Positions 1-7,161 of a stretch of DNA of 38,632 nt are shown one piece after another. The position numbers and the translations under genes are program-made. This DNA comes from an uncultured Clostridia bacterium (GTDB lineage: Bacteria; Bacillota; Clostridia; TANB77; CAG-508), in the NCBI GenBank assembly GCA_946401865.1, contig CAMIVO010000013.1, positions 1-38,632 on the forward strand, in the 5' to 3' direction. How positions within the stretch are numbered: position 1 is the stretch's first letter; each line of letters begins with the position of its first letter. Below the pieces are notes generated by a model. The model saw nothing but the letters and a program-made list of their open reading frames with translations. It ran no database searches and was not told the origin of the DNA.

Positions 1-2
1 AA

Positions 3-830
3 GTTGGTGTTAAATATATCGTTGTTTACTTAAATAAATGCGATATGGTTGATGACCCAGAATTATTAGAATTAGTTGAAATGGAAGTTAGAGACTTACT
101 TTCAAGCTATGATTTCCCTGGAGACGAAATTCCAATCATAAAAGGATCTTCATTAAAAGTACTTGAAAGTACATCTACAGATCCTAATGATGAAGTTTAC
201 AAACCTATGAAAGAATTAATGGAAGCTGTTGATAGCTATATCCCAACTCCAGAAAGACCAACAGATCAACCATTCTTAATGCCAGTTGAAGACGTATTCA
301 CAATAACAGGACGTGGAACTGTTGCTACTGGTAGAGTAGAAAGAGGAACTGTTAAATTACAAGATAACGTAGAAATCGTAGGATTATCTACAGAAAGAAA
401 ACAAACAGTTGTAACTGGTGTTGAAATGTTCAGAAAACTATTAGATCAAGCTGAAGCTGGAGACAATATCGGTCTTCTATTAAGAGGTATTGATAGAAAA
501 GACATCGAAAGAGGTCAAGTTATAGCTAAACCTGGAACAATTCATCCACATACAAAATTCACAGCAGAAGTTTATGTTCTTACAAAAGAAGAAGGTGGAC
601 GTCATACACCATTCTTCAATGGATATAGACCACAATTCTATTTCAGAACAACAGACGTTACTGGTGTTATTGAATTAGCTGCTGGAACAGAAATGGTTAT
701 GCCAGGAGATAACGTATCAATGACAATCGAACTTATTACACCAATCGCTATAGAAAAAGGATTAAGATTCGCTATACGTGAAGGTGGTAGAACAGTAGGT
801 TCTGGTGTTGTTGCTGATATAATTGAGTAA
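3..830 (+). CDS. tuf: Elongation factor Tu, 3' part
   Basis: The gene enters the window already open; the frame is intact from base 3, and the ATG at 45 is internal, not a start. EF-Tu is the GTPase that delivers aminoacyl-tRNA to the ribosome. The window holds the end of the G domain (the NKCD guanine-specificity motif is encoded at about 33-44) and then domains 2 and 3: the segment around [18 protein letters not shown], the [11 protein letters not shown] segment, and the C-terminus [11 protein letters not shown]. About 275 residues are present of the usual roughly 395-400. A strong terminator follows 21 bases after the stop, so this is the last gene of its transcript. Identification is certain; whether a second tuf copy exists elsewhere cannot be seen. 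Confidence 0.98.
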   Translation, partial: VGVKYIVVYLNKCDMVDDPELLELVEMEVRDLLSSYDFPGDEIPIIKGSSLKVLESTSTDPNDEVYKPMKELMEAVDSYIPTPERPTDQPFLMPVEDVFTITGRGTVATGRVERGTVKLQDNVEIVGLSTERKQTVVTGVEMFRKLLDQAEAGDNIGLLLRGIDRKDIERGQVIAKPGTIHPHTKFTAEVYVLTKEEGGRHTPFFNGYRPQFYFRTTDVTGVIELAAGTEMVMPGDNVSMTIELITPIAIEKGLRFAIREGGRTVGSGVVADIIE

Positions 831-851
831 TAACTAAAAATTAATTTATAA

Positions 852-891
852 GGGGCTACAAATAATATTTATTTGTGGTACCCTTTTTTTT
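852..891 (+). terminator. Intrinsic terminator of tuf
   Basis: A GC-containing hairpin (arms GGGGCTACAAATA and TATTTGTGGTACCC, one mismatch region) is followed directly by a run of eight T. It closes the tuf transcript. Confidence 0.9.
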
Positions 892-973
892 ACTCTAGGA
901 ATAGTATTTTAACAATCTGTATAAAATAGTATATTATATACTTTTTTGATTTTCTGCTTACAAATATTAGCTA

Positions 974-1009
974 TTGACAAAAAAGAAAAAAAGTAATACA
1001 ATGTATTAC
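974..1009 (+). promoter_or_regulatory. Promoter and palindromic operator of the toxin-antitoxin pair
   Basis: TTGACA at 974-979 and TACAAT at 997-1002 are separated by exactly 17 bases. A perfect inverted repeat, GTAATAC-AAT-GTATTAC at 993-1009, covers the -10 box. Ribbon-helix-helix antitoxins normally repress their own operon through such palindromes, so this is the likely autoregulatory operator. The TTG of the -35 box could also be read as a start codon in frame with the antitoxin, but it lies upstream of transcription. Confidence 0.8.
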
Positions 1010-1024
1010 AGAGGGGTGATTATT

Positions 1025-1246
1025 ATGACTATTTCTATAAGACTAAATGAGGAGGATGCAAAATTGATAAAATCTTATGCAAAAATAAATAAAACAACAA
1101 TATCGGAGTTTGTTAGAAAGGCTGTATTGGAAAAAATAGAAGATGAATACGATCTAGAATGTTATTATAAAGCTATGGAAGAATTTAAGAAAAATCCAAA
1201 AACTTACACCCACGAAGAAGTTAAAAGGATGTTAAATATTGAGTAA
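1025..1246 (+). CDS. Ribbon-helix-helix antitoxin, RelB/DUF6290-like
   Basis: A 73-residue protein beginning MTISIRLNEEDAKLIKSYAK, the usual form of a small ribbon-helix-helix DNA-binding protein: an N-terminal beta strand (TISIRL), then two helices with TISEFVRKAVLEKIEDE, and a negatively charged tail that would wrap the toxin. The ATG at 1025 is chosen because GAGGGGTGA lies just upstream, and the earlier in-frame TTG at 974 is the promoter -35 box. It overlaps the downstream toxin gene by 8 bases, the usual antitoxin-first order. It should neutralise the toxin and repress the operon through the palindrome at 993-1009. Confidence 0.85.
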   Translation: MTISIRLNEEDAKLIKSYAKINKTTISEFVRKAVLEKIEDEYDLECYYKAMEEFKKNPKTYTHEEVKRMLNIE

Positions 1247-1511
1247 ATTTAAAGTTGAATATACACCCAAAGCAGTTAAGCAACTAACTAAATTAGACAA
1301 ATACACTAGAACTCTTATTTATGCGTGGATAGATAAGAATTTGCAAGATTGCGAAAATCCAAGAATACATGGAAAAGGGTTAACATCAAATAGGTCTGGA
1401 CAATGGAGATATAGAATAGGAGATTATAGACTTGTTTGTGAAATATATGATGAAAAAATTACAGTATTAGTTCTAGAAGTTGGACATAGAAAAAAAATAT
1501 ATAATAATTAG
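1239..1511 (+). CDS. RelE/ParE-family toxin
   Basis: A 90-residue basic protein starting at a TTG that overlaps the antitoxin stop; AAAAGGATG upstream can act as the ribosome binding site. It has the RelE/ParE fold signature: VEYTPKAVKQLTKLDK at the start, then HGKGLTSNRSGQWRYRIGDYRLVCEI and the final strand VLVLEVGHRKKIYNN. In RelE relatives the Arg of WRYRIGDYR and the residues near GHR are important for ribosome-dependent mRNA cleavage; ParE relatives poison gyrase. The GHR.K.IYN ending favours RelE-type RNase activity, but the two cannot be separated safely here. It ends directly in a terminator. Confidence 0.88.
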   Translation: MSKFKVEYTPKAVKQLTKLDKYTRTLIYAWIDKNLQDCENPRIHGKGLTSNRSGQWRYRIGDYRLVCEIYDEKITVLVLEVGHRKKIYNN

Positions 1512-1512
1512 A

Positions 1513-1543
1513 CATCAGATTTTATTCTGATGCCTTTTTATTT
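1513..1543 (+). terminator. Terminator of the toxin-antitoxin operon
   Basis: Perfect 7-bp stem CATCAGA/TCTGATG with a 6-base loop, followed by CCTTTTTATTTT, two bases after the toxin stop codon. Confidence 0.85.
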
Positions 1544-1551
1544 TATGAATA

Positions 1552-2097
1552 TTATAACTTACTAATACTAATTAGAATCAGAATTATGCCAGAAATTTTA
1601 GTCCATAAATTTTGTGGTATATTTTTCAAATTTAATAAATGTATTCCTAAAAAATTACCAATAGTTAAAAATAAGTATTGCAAAAATGCAACAAGCAGTG
1701 AAAAAATTAATATATTTGTTCCAAGAGCATAAGCTCCTATTCCAATACAAAAACTATCTAAGGAGAGAGCTAAACCAAGAAGTATAGCCTCTTTACAATC
1801 TATGTCTTTTGAATTATCTAAATCAAAAGTATATTCATTTTTATCATTTTTTAAAACTATAAAAAATCCCATAACTAACAAAATTAAAGAGCCTATTAGT
1901 TTGAAAATATTTTCATCAAAAATATTTCCTAAAAATTTTCCTATAAAAATCGAAAAAAAAGTAATTAAAATAGATATACAAAATAAAATAAGTTTATCCC
2001 ATTTTCTTAAATGAATTTTTTTTAATCCATAAGTAATACCAATTCCAAGTGAATCCATACTGCTTGAAATGGCTAAAATTAAGATATTTAATAACAA
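1552..2097 (-). CDS. ytaF: Sporulation membrane protein YtaF / MntP-like
   Basis: A 181-residue, very hydrophobic protein with about six membrane segments. The N-terminal ISSSMDSLGIGITYGLKKI and the repeated-half motif LALSLDSFCIGIGAYALG, each carrying an Asp inside a membrane helix, are typical of the MntP/YtaF fold (LysE-like superfamily). YtaF is the sporulation-associated branch; MntP exports manganese. The gene starts at TTG, preceded by AGAGGTGA seven bases upstream. It stands alone and is convergent with the toxin gene. A 0A-box-like sequence lies upstream, in keeping with a sporulation role. The transported ion, if any, is not known. Confidence 0.8.
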   Translation of the reverse strand: MLLNILILAISSSMDSLGIGITYGLKKIHLRKWDKLILFCISILITFFSIFIGKFLGNIFDENIFKLIGSLILLVMGFFIVLKNDKNEYTFDLDNSKDIDCKEAILLGLALSLDSFCIGIGAYALGTNILIFSLLVAFLQYLFLTIGNFLGIHLLNLKNIPQNLWTKISGIILILISISKL

Positions 2098-2126
2098 TTT
2101 AATTCACCTCTTATTAAAATATGAAT

Positions 2127-2135
2127 TTTGTCGAA
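2127..2135. promoter_or_regulatory. Possible Spo0A box upstream of ytaF
   Basis: TTTGTCGAA matches the Spo0A recognition sequence and sits about 30 bases before the ytaF start. A single short match in AT-rich DNA is weak evidence. I saw no clear sigma-A promoter for ytaF here. Confidence 0.3.
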
Positions 2136-2166
2136 AAAAGTGAATTTTAGTTACTATTTACAGAGG

Positions 2167-2260
2167 ATTATCAAAGTATATAATAAAATTGATTTAGAAA
2201 TTAGCGTTGATTGGCTGAAACCGAGCAAAATAAATAATTTTTATTATATACTTTGATAAT
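2167..2260. repeat. 94-bp inverted-repeat element
   Basis: Two perfectly complementary 22-bp arms (2167-2188 and 2239-2260) enclose a 50-base centre that is a little richer in GC than the arms and encodes no convincing ORF. It could form a long hairpin in DNA or RNA. It lies between ytaF and mraZ, just before a larger fold-back element. No transposase is present and I saw no clear target duplication. No second copy was found in the window. Confidence 0.75.
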
Positions 2261-2278
2261 ATGTCAAGAATTTTAATG

Positions 2279-2523
2279 GTTACAATTCACGGTTTACTAT
2301 AAATTAACCCTGCCTAAAGTTTATATATTTATTTTTACGCGTAAATCCCTTCTTTCTAACAAAAATGTAATCAAATATGGAATTTTTTAACGGAAGTCAA
2401 GCTTCCTAAAAATTCTCATATTTGAAAACATTTTGTAAGAAAGTGGTCCCCGCACAAGTTTACTTTAAAAATAAATATATAAACTTGGTGCGGGCTTTTA
2501 GCAATTTGACCGTGAATTGTAAC
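2279..2523. repeat. 245-bp fold-back element, copy A
   Basis: Non-coding element with 15-bp terminal inverted repeats (GTTACAATTCACGGT and its complement). Most of its length is also self-complementary: the left blocks AAGTTTATATATTTATT and CAAATATG reappear as complements in mirror order on the right, down to a small apex hairpin GGAAG-TCAAG-CTTCC near 2390-2405. The whole unit can therefore fold into one interrupted hairpin. A near-identical copy lies at 37500-37745 and a one-arm fragment at 27576-27635. It resembles a MITE or fold-back transposon end pair; no ORF is present. Confidence 0.85.
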
Positions 2524-2561
2524 CTTGTAATGAAAAAAATTAAATTTTTTTAAAAAAACTA

Positions 2562-2635
2562 TTGCAAATTTTATAAAAGTGTATTAAAATTTAATCGAAG
2601 TGGCAAAAAGTGGTATGAAGTGGTAAAGAAAGTGG
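2562..2635 (+). promoter_or_regulatory. mraZ promoter with MraZ-box repeats
   Basis: TTGCAA at 2562-2567 and TAAAAT at 2585-2590 with 17-base spacing. Just downstream are four direct AAGTGG repeats at 2598, 2608, 2618 and 2630, the first three at 10-bp period. MraZ proteins bind arrays of GTGG/TGGG repeats at this spacing and repress their own operon. The last repeat merges with the ribosome binding site. Autoregulation is inferred from family knowledge; the repeats themselves are plain in the sequence. Confidence 0.85.
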
Positions 2636-2649
2636 GGTGAAATTTAACT

Positions 2650-3075
2650 ATGCTAATGGGTGAATTTGAACATACTCTAGACACTAAGGGCAGAATTTCA
2701 ATGCCAGCAAAATTAAGAAAAGACATGGGAGAAACATTTATTTTAACTAAAGGTTTAGATGGATGTTTATTTGCTTTTTCTAGTGAAGAATGGTTAAATT
2801 TCGAATCAAAACTAAAATCACTTCCACTATCAGATAAAAATGCAAGAAATTTTGTAAGATTTTTCTTAGCAGGTGCGACAGAATGTGAAATAGATAAACA
2901 AGGAAGATTTTTAATTCCACAAAATCTAAGACAAGCTGGTTCTTTAGAAAAAGAAGCAGTAATCATAGGTGTAGGAACAAGACTTGAAATTTGGGATAAA
3001 TCAACATGGCAAGCTAAAGATGAAGAAATTTCAGCAGATGAAATTGCAGAAAATATGACAATGCTTGGTATATAA
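2650..3075 (+). CDS. mraZ: Transcriptional regulator MraZ
   Basis: A 141-residue protein, the usual MraZ size. It has two AbrB-like SpoVT swapped-hairpin halves: [20 protein letters not shown] at the start and [17 protein letters not shown] in the second half, each with the conserved D.KGR/DKQGR DNA-contact motif. MraZ forms a ring and represses the division/cell wall (dcw) cluster. The start ATG at 2650 follows TGGGGTGA; a second ATG two codons later is possible. It is followed by a 405-base gap before rsmH, longer than the near-contiguous arrangement usual in dcw clusters. Confidence 0.95.
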   Translation: MLMGEFEHTLDTKGRISMPAKLRKDMGETFILTKGLDGCLFAFSSEEWLNFESKLKSLPLSDKNARNFVRFFLAGATECEIDKQGRFLIPQNLRQAGSLEKEAVIIGVGTRLEIWDKSTWQAKDEEISADEIAENMTMLGI

Positions 3076-3480
3076 TCTTTTCATTTATGAAAAGTTTATA
3101 TAATAATCAAATTCTTAAAATAATAAGAATTGGTTATGTTAAGGGCAAAAGACAAATATACTGAAGATAAAAATAAAAAATGCAAAAGATAAGATAAAAA
3201 CAAAGGAAAAAGAAACAAATGAAAATAGTACAGAGGAAATCAAATATATAGTAAAAAACAAAAGAAAAAATTAAACTTAAGATTAAAGTACCGAAGAATG
3301 TAGACCAAAGATATAAACCAAAGAATAAATATTTAAAAGAAAATATACAATAGAAAAACAAAAGCTATATACTACAGAAAATTATACAAAAGATTTATAT
3401 ACATATGATTCAAGCAACTGGTATATACTTTTGTATTTTACCAGTTGCTTAAAATTATTCAGTTCAGTTAAGGAGTAAAT
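3076..3480. other. Gap between mraZ and rsmH
   Basis: No intact gene. It starts with a small palindrome (3077-3094) and an 8-bp inverted repeat (3110-3131). The stretch 3135-3365 is purine-rich on the plus strand; parts read as lysine-rich open segments in different frames (for example KIKVPKNVDQRYKPK and KIKTKEKETNENST) broken by stops, so it may be a decayed lysine-rich gene or just A-rich filler. A strong 12-bp hairpin lies at 3412-3450. Confidence 0.5.
3412..3450 (+). repeat. Hairpin before rsmH
   Basis: Perfect 12-bp stem AAGCAACTGGTA / TACCAGTTGCTT with a 15-base loop, 30 bases before the rsmH start. No T-run follows, so it is not a classical terminator; it could stabilise or process the rsmH transcript, or be protein-bound. 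Confidence 0.6.
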
Positions 3481-4413
3481 GTGGAATTTAAGCATAAACC
3501 AGTATTGTTAAAAGAAACAATAGATGGATTAAATATTAAAGAAGATGGAATATATGTAGATGGAACATTAGGTGGAGCTGGACATAGTAAAGAAATTTTA
3601 AAAAATTTAGATTCATCTAAAGGTATTTTAATAGGAATTGACAGGGATGAAGAGGCACTAAATGCTGCTAAACAAAACTTGTCAAAATATAGCAATGTTA
3701 TATATATTCATAATAATCATGACAATATTCAAGAAATTCTTAAAGAATTGAATATTGAGAAAGTAGATGGAATTCTTTTAGATTTAGGAGTTTCATCATA
3801 CCAATTGGATGAAAGAAATAGAGGATTTAGCTATTTAGGCTCAAATGATTTGGATATGAGAATGGATAAAACTCAAAGATTAACTGCACAAGAAGTAATC
3901 AATAATTATAGTGAAGAACATTTGGCAAATATAATATATGAATATGGAGAGGAAAAGTTTTCAAGACAAATAGCAAAAAATATTTGCATACAAAGAGCTA
4001 AAAATAAAATTGAAAAAACTGATGAATTAGTCAAAATAATTGAAAATTCTATTCCAAAATTTAATCCAAAAGAGGGACATCCTGCAAAGAGAACATTTCA
4101 AGCAATTAGAATTGAAGTAAATAATGAAATAAAACCATTAGAAGATACGATTTTAAAATCAATAGATGCTCTAAAATCAGGTGGAAGGTTATGTGTAATT
4201 ACATTTCATTCACTTGAAGATAGAGCAGTGAAAAATGCAATGAATAGAGCAAAAGGTGTTTGTACTTGTCCTAAAGATATTCCATATTGCGTATGTGGTG
4301 CAAAAGTTTTAGGAAAAGTAATAACTAAAAAACCAATTATTGCAAGTGATGAGGAGCAAAAAGAAAATACAAGATCTAAAAGTGCAAAACTCAGAATTTT
4401 TGAAAAGATATAA
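3481..4413 (+). CDS. rsmH: 16S rRNA (cytosine1402-N4)-methyltransferase
   Basis: A 310-residue protein of normal length for RsmH (MraW). It methylates N4 of C1402 in the 16S rRNA decoding site using S-adenosylmethionine. Diagnostic motifs: N-terminal HKPVLLKETIDGL, the SAM-binding DGTLGGAGHS at residues 27-36, ILLDLGVSSYQLDERNRGFS, HPAKRTFQAIRIEVNNE, and GGRLCVITFHSLEDRAVK, then a CxC-type cysteine-rich region near the C-terminus. The GTG start is preceded by AAGGAG with a 5-base spacer; the overlapping ATG at 3479 is out of frame. It lies between mraZ and an ftsL-like gene, as in dcw clusters. Confidence 0.97.
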   Translation: MEFKHKPVLLKETIDGLNIKEDGIYVDGTLGGAGHSKEILKNLDSSKGILIGIDRDEEALNAAKQNLSKYSNVIYIHNNHDNIQEILKELNIEKVDGILLDLGVSSYQLDERNRGFSYLGSNDLDMRMDKTQRLTAQEVINNYSEEHLANIIYEYGEEKFSRQIAKNICIQRAKNKIEKTDELVKIIENSIPKFNPKEGHPAKRTFQAIRIEVNNEIKPLEDTILKSIDALKSGGRLCVITFHSLEDRAVKNAMNRAKGVCTCPKDIPYCVCGAKVLGKVITKKPIIASDEEQKENTRSKSAKLRIFEKI

Positions 4414-4463
4414 AAGAAAAAACAAATAAATTACATAAAGGAAAAGAGGTGAACAAATAACTT

Positions 4464-4979
4464 ATGCCAAAGTACAATTATCAATATGAGACTAGTCCTA
4501 GAAAAGTCAAACCTGAATATGAAACAAAAAGAAAAAATAATCAAAGAAAAAGATATGAAGAACAAATAAAAATAAATGAAAAACAAAAAAAGGAAGCAAT
4601 GAAATTAGAAAAGAAAAAACATAACAAAAATGTAGCATTTATAATAGCAATATTTTTAATCTTATTAGCAGTAAGTTATAGGAGTTCACTTATAAACGAA
4701 AAGTTTAGTGCTATACAAAAAGATAAAGCAACACTTTCTGCTCTTCAAAAAACAAATGATCAATTAGAGGTTAGCATAGAAAGTAGTTTAAATTTAAAAA
4801 ATGTAGAAGAAGTAGCTAAAGAAAAACTTGGAATGCAGAAATTAGAAAATGAACAAAAGGTATATGTAAATTTAGATAAAAAAGATTATATTGAGACATC
4901 AACAGAAGATATAAAGATTTCAAAAAGTGAAAATACAAATTGGTTTATGAATATTTTAAATAAAATTTTTGGAAAATAA
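4464..4979 (+). CDS. ftsL: FtsL/DivIC-like cell division protein
   Basis: A 171-residue bitopic membrane protein: a long, highly basic cytoplasmic N-terminus (residues 1-56, many K/R), one membrane helix at about 57-74 (VAFIIAIFLILLAVS), then a heptad-like coiled coil (about 78-106) and a motif NVEEVAKEKLGMQKLENEQ typical of septum formation initiator/FtsL proteins. It should sit in the divisome with DivIB and septal synthases. AGAGGTGA lies 11 bases before the ATG. Position after rsmH supports FtsL. The usual next gene, a PBP2/SpoVD transpeptidase, is missing: a terminator and a convergent gene follow. Confidence 0.85.
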   Translation: MPKYNYQYETSPRKVKPEYETKRKNNQRKRYEEQIKINEKQKKEAMKLEKKKHNKNVAFIIAIFLILLAVSYRSSLINEKFSAIQKDKATLSALQKTNDQLEVSIESSLNLKNVEEVAKEKLGMQKLENEQKVYVNLDKKDYIETSTEDIKISKSENTNWFMNILNKIFGK

Positions 4980-5042
4980 AAAGTAAATAATTCTAATAAA
5001 AATATAAAGCTTGTAAAAATAAATAATATGAATTTTGCAAAC

Positions 5043-5085
5043 AAAATAGTATTTTAGGAGATAACCTAAAATACTATTTTTTCTT
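5043..5085. terminator. Bidirectional terminator, ftsL / O-antigen ligase-like
   Basis: Perfect 16-bp stem at 5043-5058 and 5065-5080 with a 6-base loop, flanked by T on both strands. It overlaps the last codons of the minus-strand gene and serves both convergent genes. Confidence 0.88.
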
Positions 5086-6492
5086 AGATATAACAATTGG
5101 TGTATTTAGCTTAATAAGTATTTTTTTAAAATATGGTATTAAATTCTTTTGTTCATTTCTTGTAAGAAGTAATCCCATAAGTATCCATTTATAAACAGCA
5201 ACATTTGTTACACTACTATTAAATAAAGCTTGAACAAAATATGCAAATACAGCAATCAAAAATGCTTTAGTTACATTAGATTGTGAATATTCATCACTTC
5301 CTTTTAATATTTTTATATAAGAAAAGATACAACAATATAAGACGAAAGCTAAGTAATTTATTCCTGAAAAAATTCCTTGAGTAACTAAAGTATGAATATA
5401 TTCGTTATGCCCTTTATTCTGCATTGAGAGACCATATTCAGGATTAATGAAAAAGGCAAAGCTATAGATATCAAAGCCAACTCCTGTAAATGGATATTTT
5501 TTTAAAGATTTAAGTCCAGCTAACCAAATTTTTCCTCTATTTGAACCAAAACGATTGAAACTATTGTAAGTATTAGAATTTTGTGCTCTATTTAAATATA
5601 TTTCTTGAAGTTCTTTTTTTGAATTTACTATGTCTTTTTTTAATTGTCCAGACAATGTACCAACTGTTAATATACAACATATAAAGCAAGTAAATAAAGT
5701 GAAAAATTTTCTTAAATGACCTTTTAATACTTTTTTATCTTTATGGCAAATATAGATTGAAATTTCTAAAACAAAAATTCCAAATAATATAGAAAAAATT
5801 CCAACAAAACCCATTCTTGTATAAGTAAACAATATACTCAAACAACAAACAACAGAAAATAACAAATTAAAAATTTTTTTCTTTTTTGTATTAGAATACA
5901 TGTATTTCATAGAATAAAGTGCGGTAAAAATAATAGCTAATGGTGCAAAAAAATTGCAATGCTGAGTAAAACCAAATGCTAAATGATCTCTAGTATGCCA
6001 TTGAGGATCAAAAAAAGAAGGTACAGGCCATAAACTAAAATTTTGCAAAAATGCAACAATTGCTTCAATTAAGCCAAGTATTAATAATGAAAGCAAAATA
6101 CTTTTTTTATTCTTTATATTTGAAATATTTGAACAAATAAAAAAAAGTCCAAAATAGCCTAATACTTGTAAAGGTGTTTCTGAGTAGTTTTTCATTCCTG
6201 TTAGAGAGCTTTTTATACTCTTAGAAAAAATGATAGAAATTATGCAAAAAATAATAGAAGTTATTATAAAAATATCACTTATTACAAATATTTTATTATT
6301 ATTTTTTTTATAAAAGAATACAATGTATATTAGTGTAAAAATTGTATATAAAACACCAATCAAACTTAAAAATTCTTCTTGTAAGAAGAAATCAATTTTA
6401 AAAATAATACCAATTGTCTGAAAGATTGGAAATGCAAAAATTGAGGCAATTATAAAAGCAGTATATATTTTTTCATTATAAATTTTTTTCAT
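5074..6492 (-). CDS. O-antigen ligase / Wzy-like polymerase membrane protein
   Basis: A 472-residue protein with about 10-12 membrane helices. In the second half it carries the Wzy_C/O-antigen ligase hallmarks: TYTRMGFVGIF after a helix, RGKIWLAGLKSLKKYPFTGVGFD, and GHNEYIHTLVTQGIFSG with the conserved HN.Y. Such enzymes polymerise or transfer lipid-linked glycans at the outer face of the membrane. Start ATG with AGGAG nine bases upstream. It stands alone on the minus strand, but plus-strand neighbours are also surface-glycan-type genes. In a Gram-positive it may polymerise capsule or a wall glycopolymer or glycosylate proteins; the acceptor cannot be told. Confidence 0.8.
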   Translation of the reverse strand: MKKIYNEKIYTAFIIASIFAFPIFQTIGIIFKIDFFLQEEFLSLIGVLYTIFTLIYIVFFYKKNNNKIFVISDIFIITSIIFCIISIIFSKSIKSSLTGMKNYSETPLQVLGYFGLFFICSNISNIKNKKSILLSLLILGLIEAIVAFLQNFSLWPVPSFFDPQWHTRDHLAFGFTQHCNFFAPLAIIFTALYSMKYMYSNTKKKKIFNLLFSVVCCLSILFTYTRMGFVGIFSILFGIFVLEISIYICHKDKKVLKGHLRKFFTLFTCFICCILTVGTLSGQLKKDIVNSKKELQEIYLNRAQNSNTYNSFNRFGSNRGKIWLAGLKSLKKYPFTGVGFDIYSFAFFINPEYGLSMQNKGHNEYIHTLVTQGIFSGINYLAFVLYCCIFSYIKILKGSDEYSQSNVTKAFLIAVFAYFVQALFNSSVTNVAVYKWILMGLLLTRNEQKNLIPYFKKILIKLNTPIVISKKK

Positions 6493-6632
6493 TAGAATTT
6501 ACTCCTGTCTCTCTAAATAACTATACTAAATAATTTTATCATTTAAATTTGTAAAAAACAAGTAAAAATGTTGTTTTTTTTTATTTTTTAATGTAAAATA
6601 AAAAAAGTTAATTATGAAAGGAAAAAACTAAA

Positions 6633-7148
6633 ATGAGCGAAAAATTAGTAAATACAATTATAGGATTATTTGGAGGCTTAACAGCTATAAAATTTGGAAA
6701 GGAAATATTGGTTTTTATTATTTCTTTAATGCCAATATTAGAACTAAGAGGGGGATTAATAGCAGCAGCTTTATTAAATTTAAGTCCGTTAAAAAGTTAT
6801 ATAATATGTATAATTGGCAATATTTTACCAGTTCCACTTATTTTGCTTTTAATTAATAAAATACTTTCTTGGATGAGAAATAGTAAACATTTTAATAAAA
6901 TAGCAAATTGGCTAGATAAAAAAGTAGAAAAACACAAAGGTCAAATTGAAAAATACGGATATTTAGGAATTGTTTTATTTGTTGGAATTCCTCTTCCTGG
7001 AACAGGAGCATGGACAGGATCACTTATTGCATCGGCATTAGAAATGGATAGAAAAAAAACATTTATTGCAGTATGCGCAGGTGTAATTATGGCAAGTATA
7101 ATAATGATGATATTATCTTTTGGAATTTTAGCTAATGTTGTTCATTGA
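6633..7148 (+). CDS. Small multidrug export family membrane protein (COG2426)
   Basis: A 171-residue integral membrane protein with about four helices. LMPILELRGGLIAA near the N-terminus and VGIPLPGTGAWTGSLIASAL in the second half are the two characteristic motifs of the COG2426 family, which is distantly like DedA proteins. Despite the family name, transport of drugs is poorly established. The start ATG follows AAAGGAAAAAAC. It ends 13 bases before the next membrane protein gene and is probably cotranscribed with it. Confidence 0.82.
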   Translation: MSEKLVNTIIGLFGGLTAIKFGKEILVFIISLMPILELRGGLIAAALLNLSPLKSYIICIIGNILPVPLILLLINKILSWMRNSKHFNKIANWLDKKVEKHKGQIEKYGYLGIVLFVGIPLPGTGAWTGSLIASALEMDRKKTFIAVCAGVIMASIIMMILSFGILANVVH

Positions 7149-7161
7149 AAGGTTATAAAAA

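Noticed and set aside
1801-2014. 70-codon plus-strand ORF under ytaF
   Set aside because: Antisense shadow of a membrane protein gene; no initiation signal.
2120-2530. CRISPR array
   Set aside because: Repeated palindromes occur here, but there are no regularly spaced direct repeats and no cas genes in the window.
3134-3361. 75-codon minus-strand ORF rich in Phe/Tyr/Leu
   Set aside because: Reflects the purine-rich plus strand; no ribosome binding site or motif. It could in theory be a membrane peptide but there is nothing to support it.
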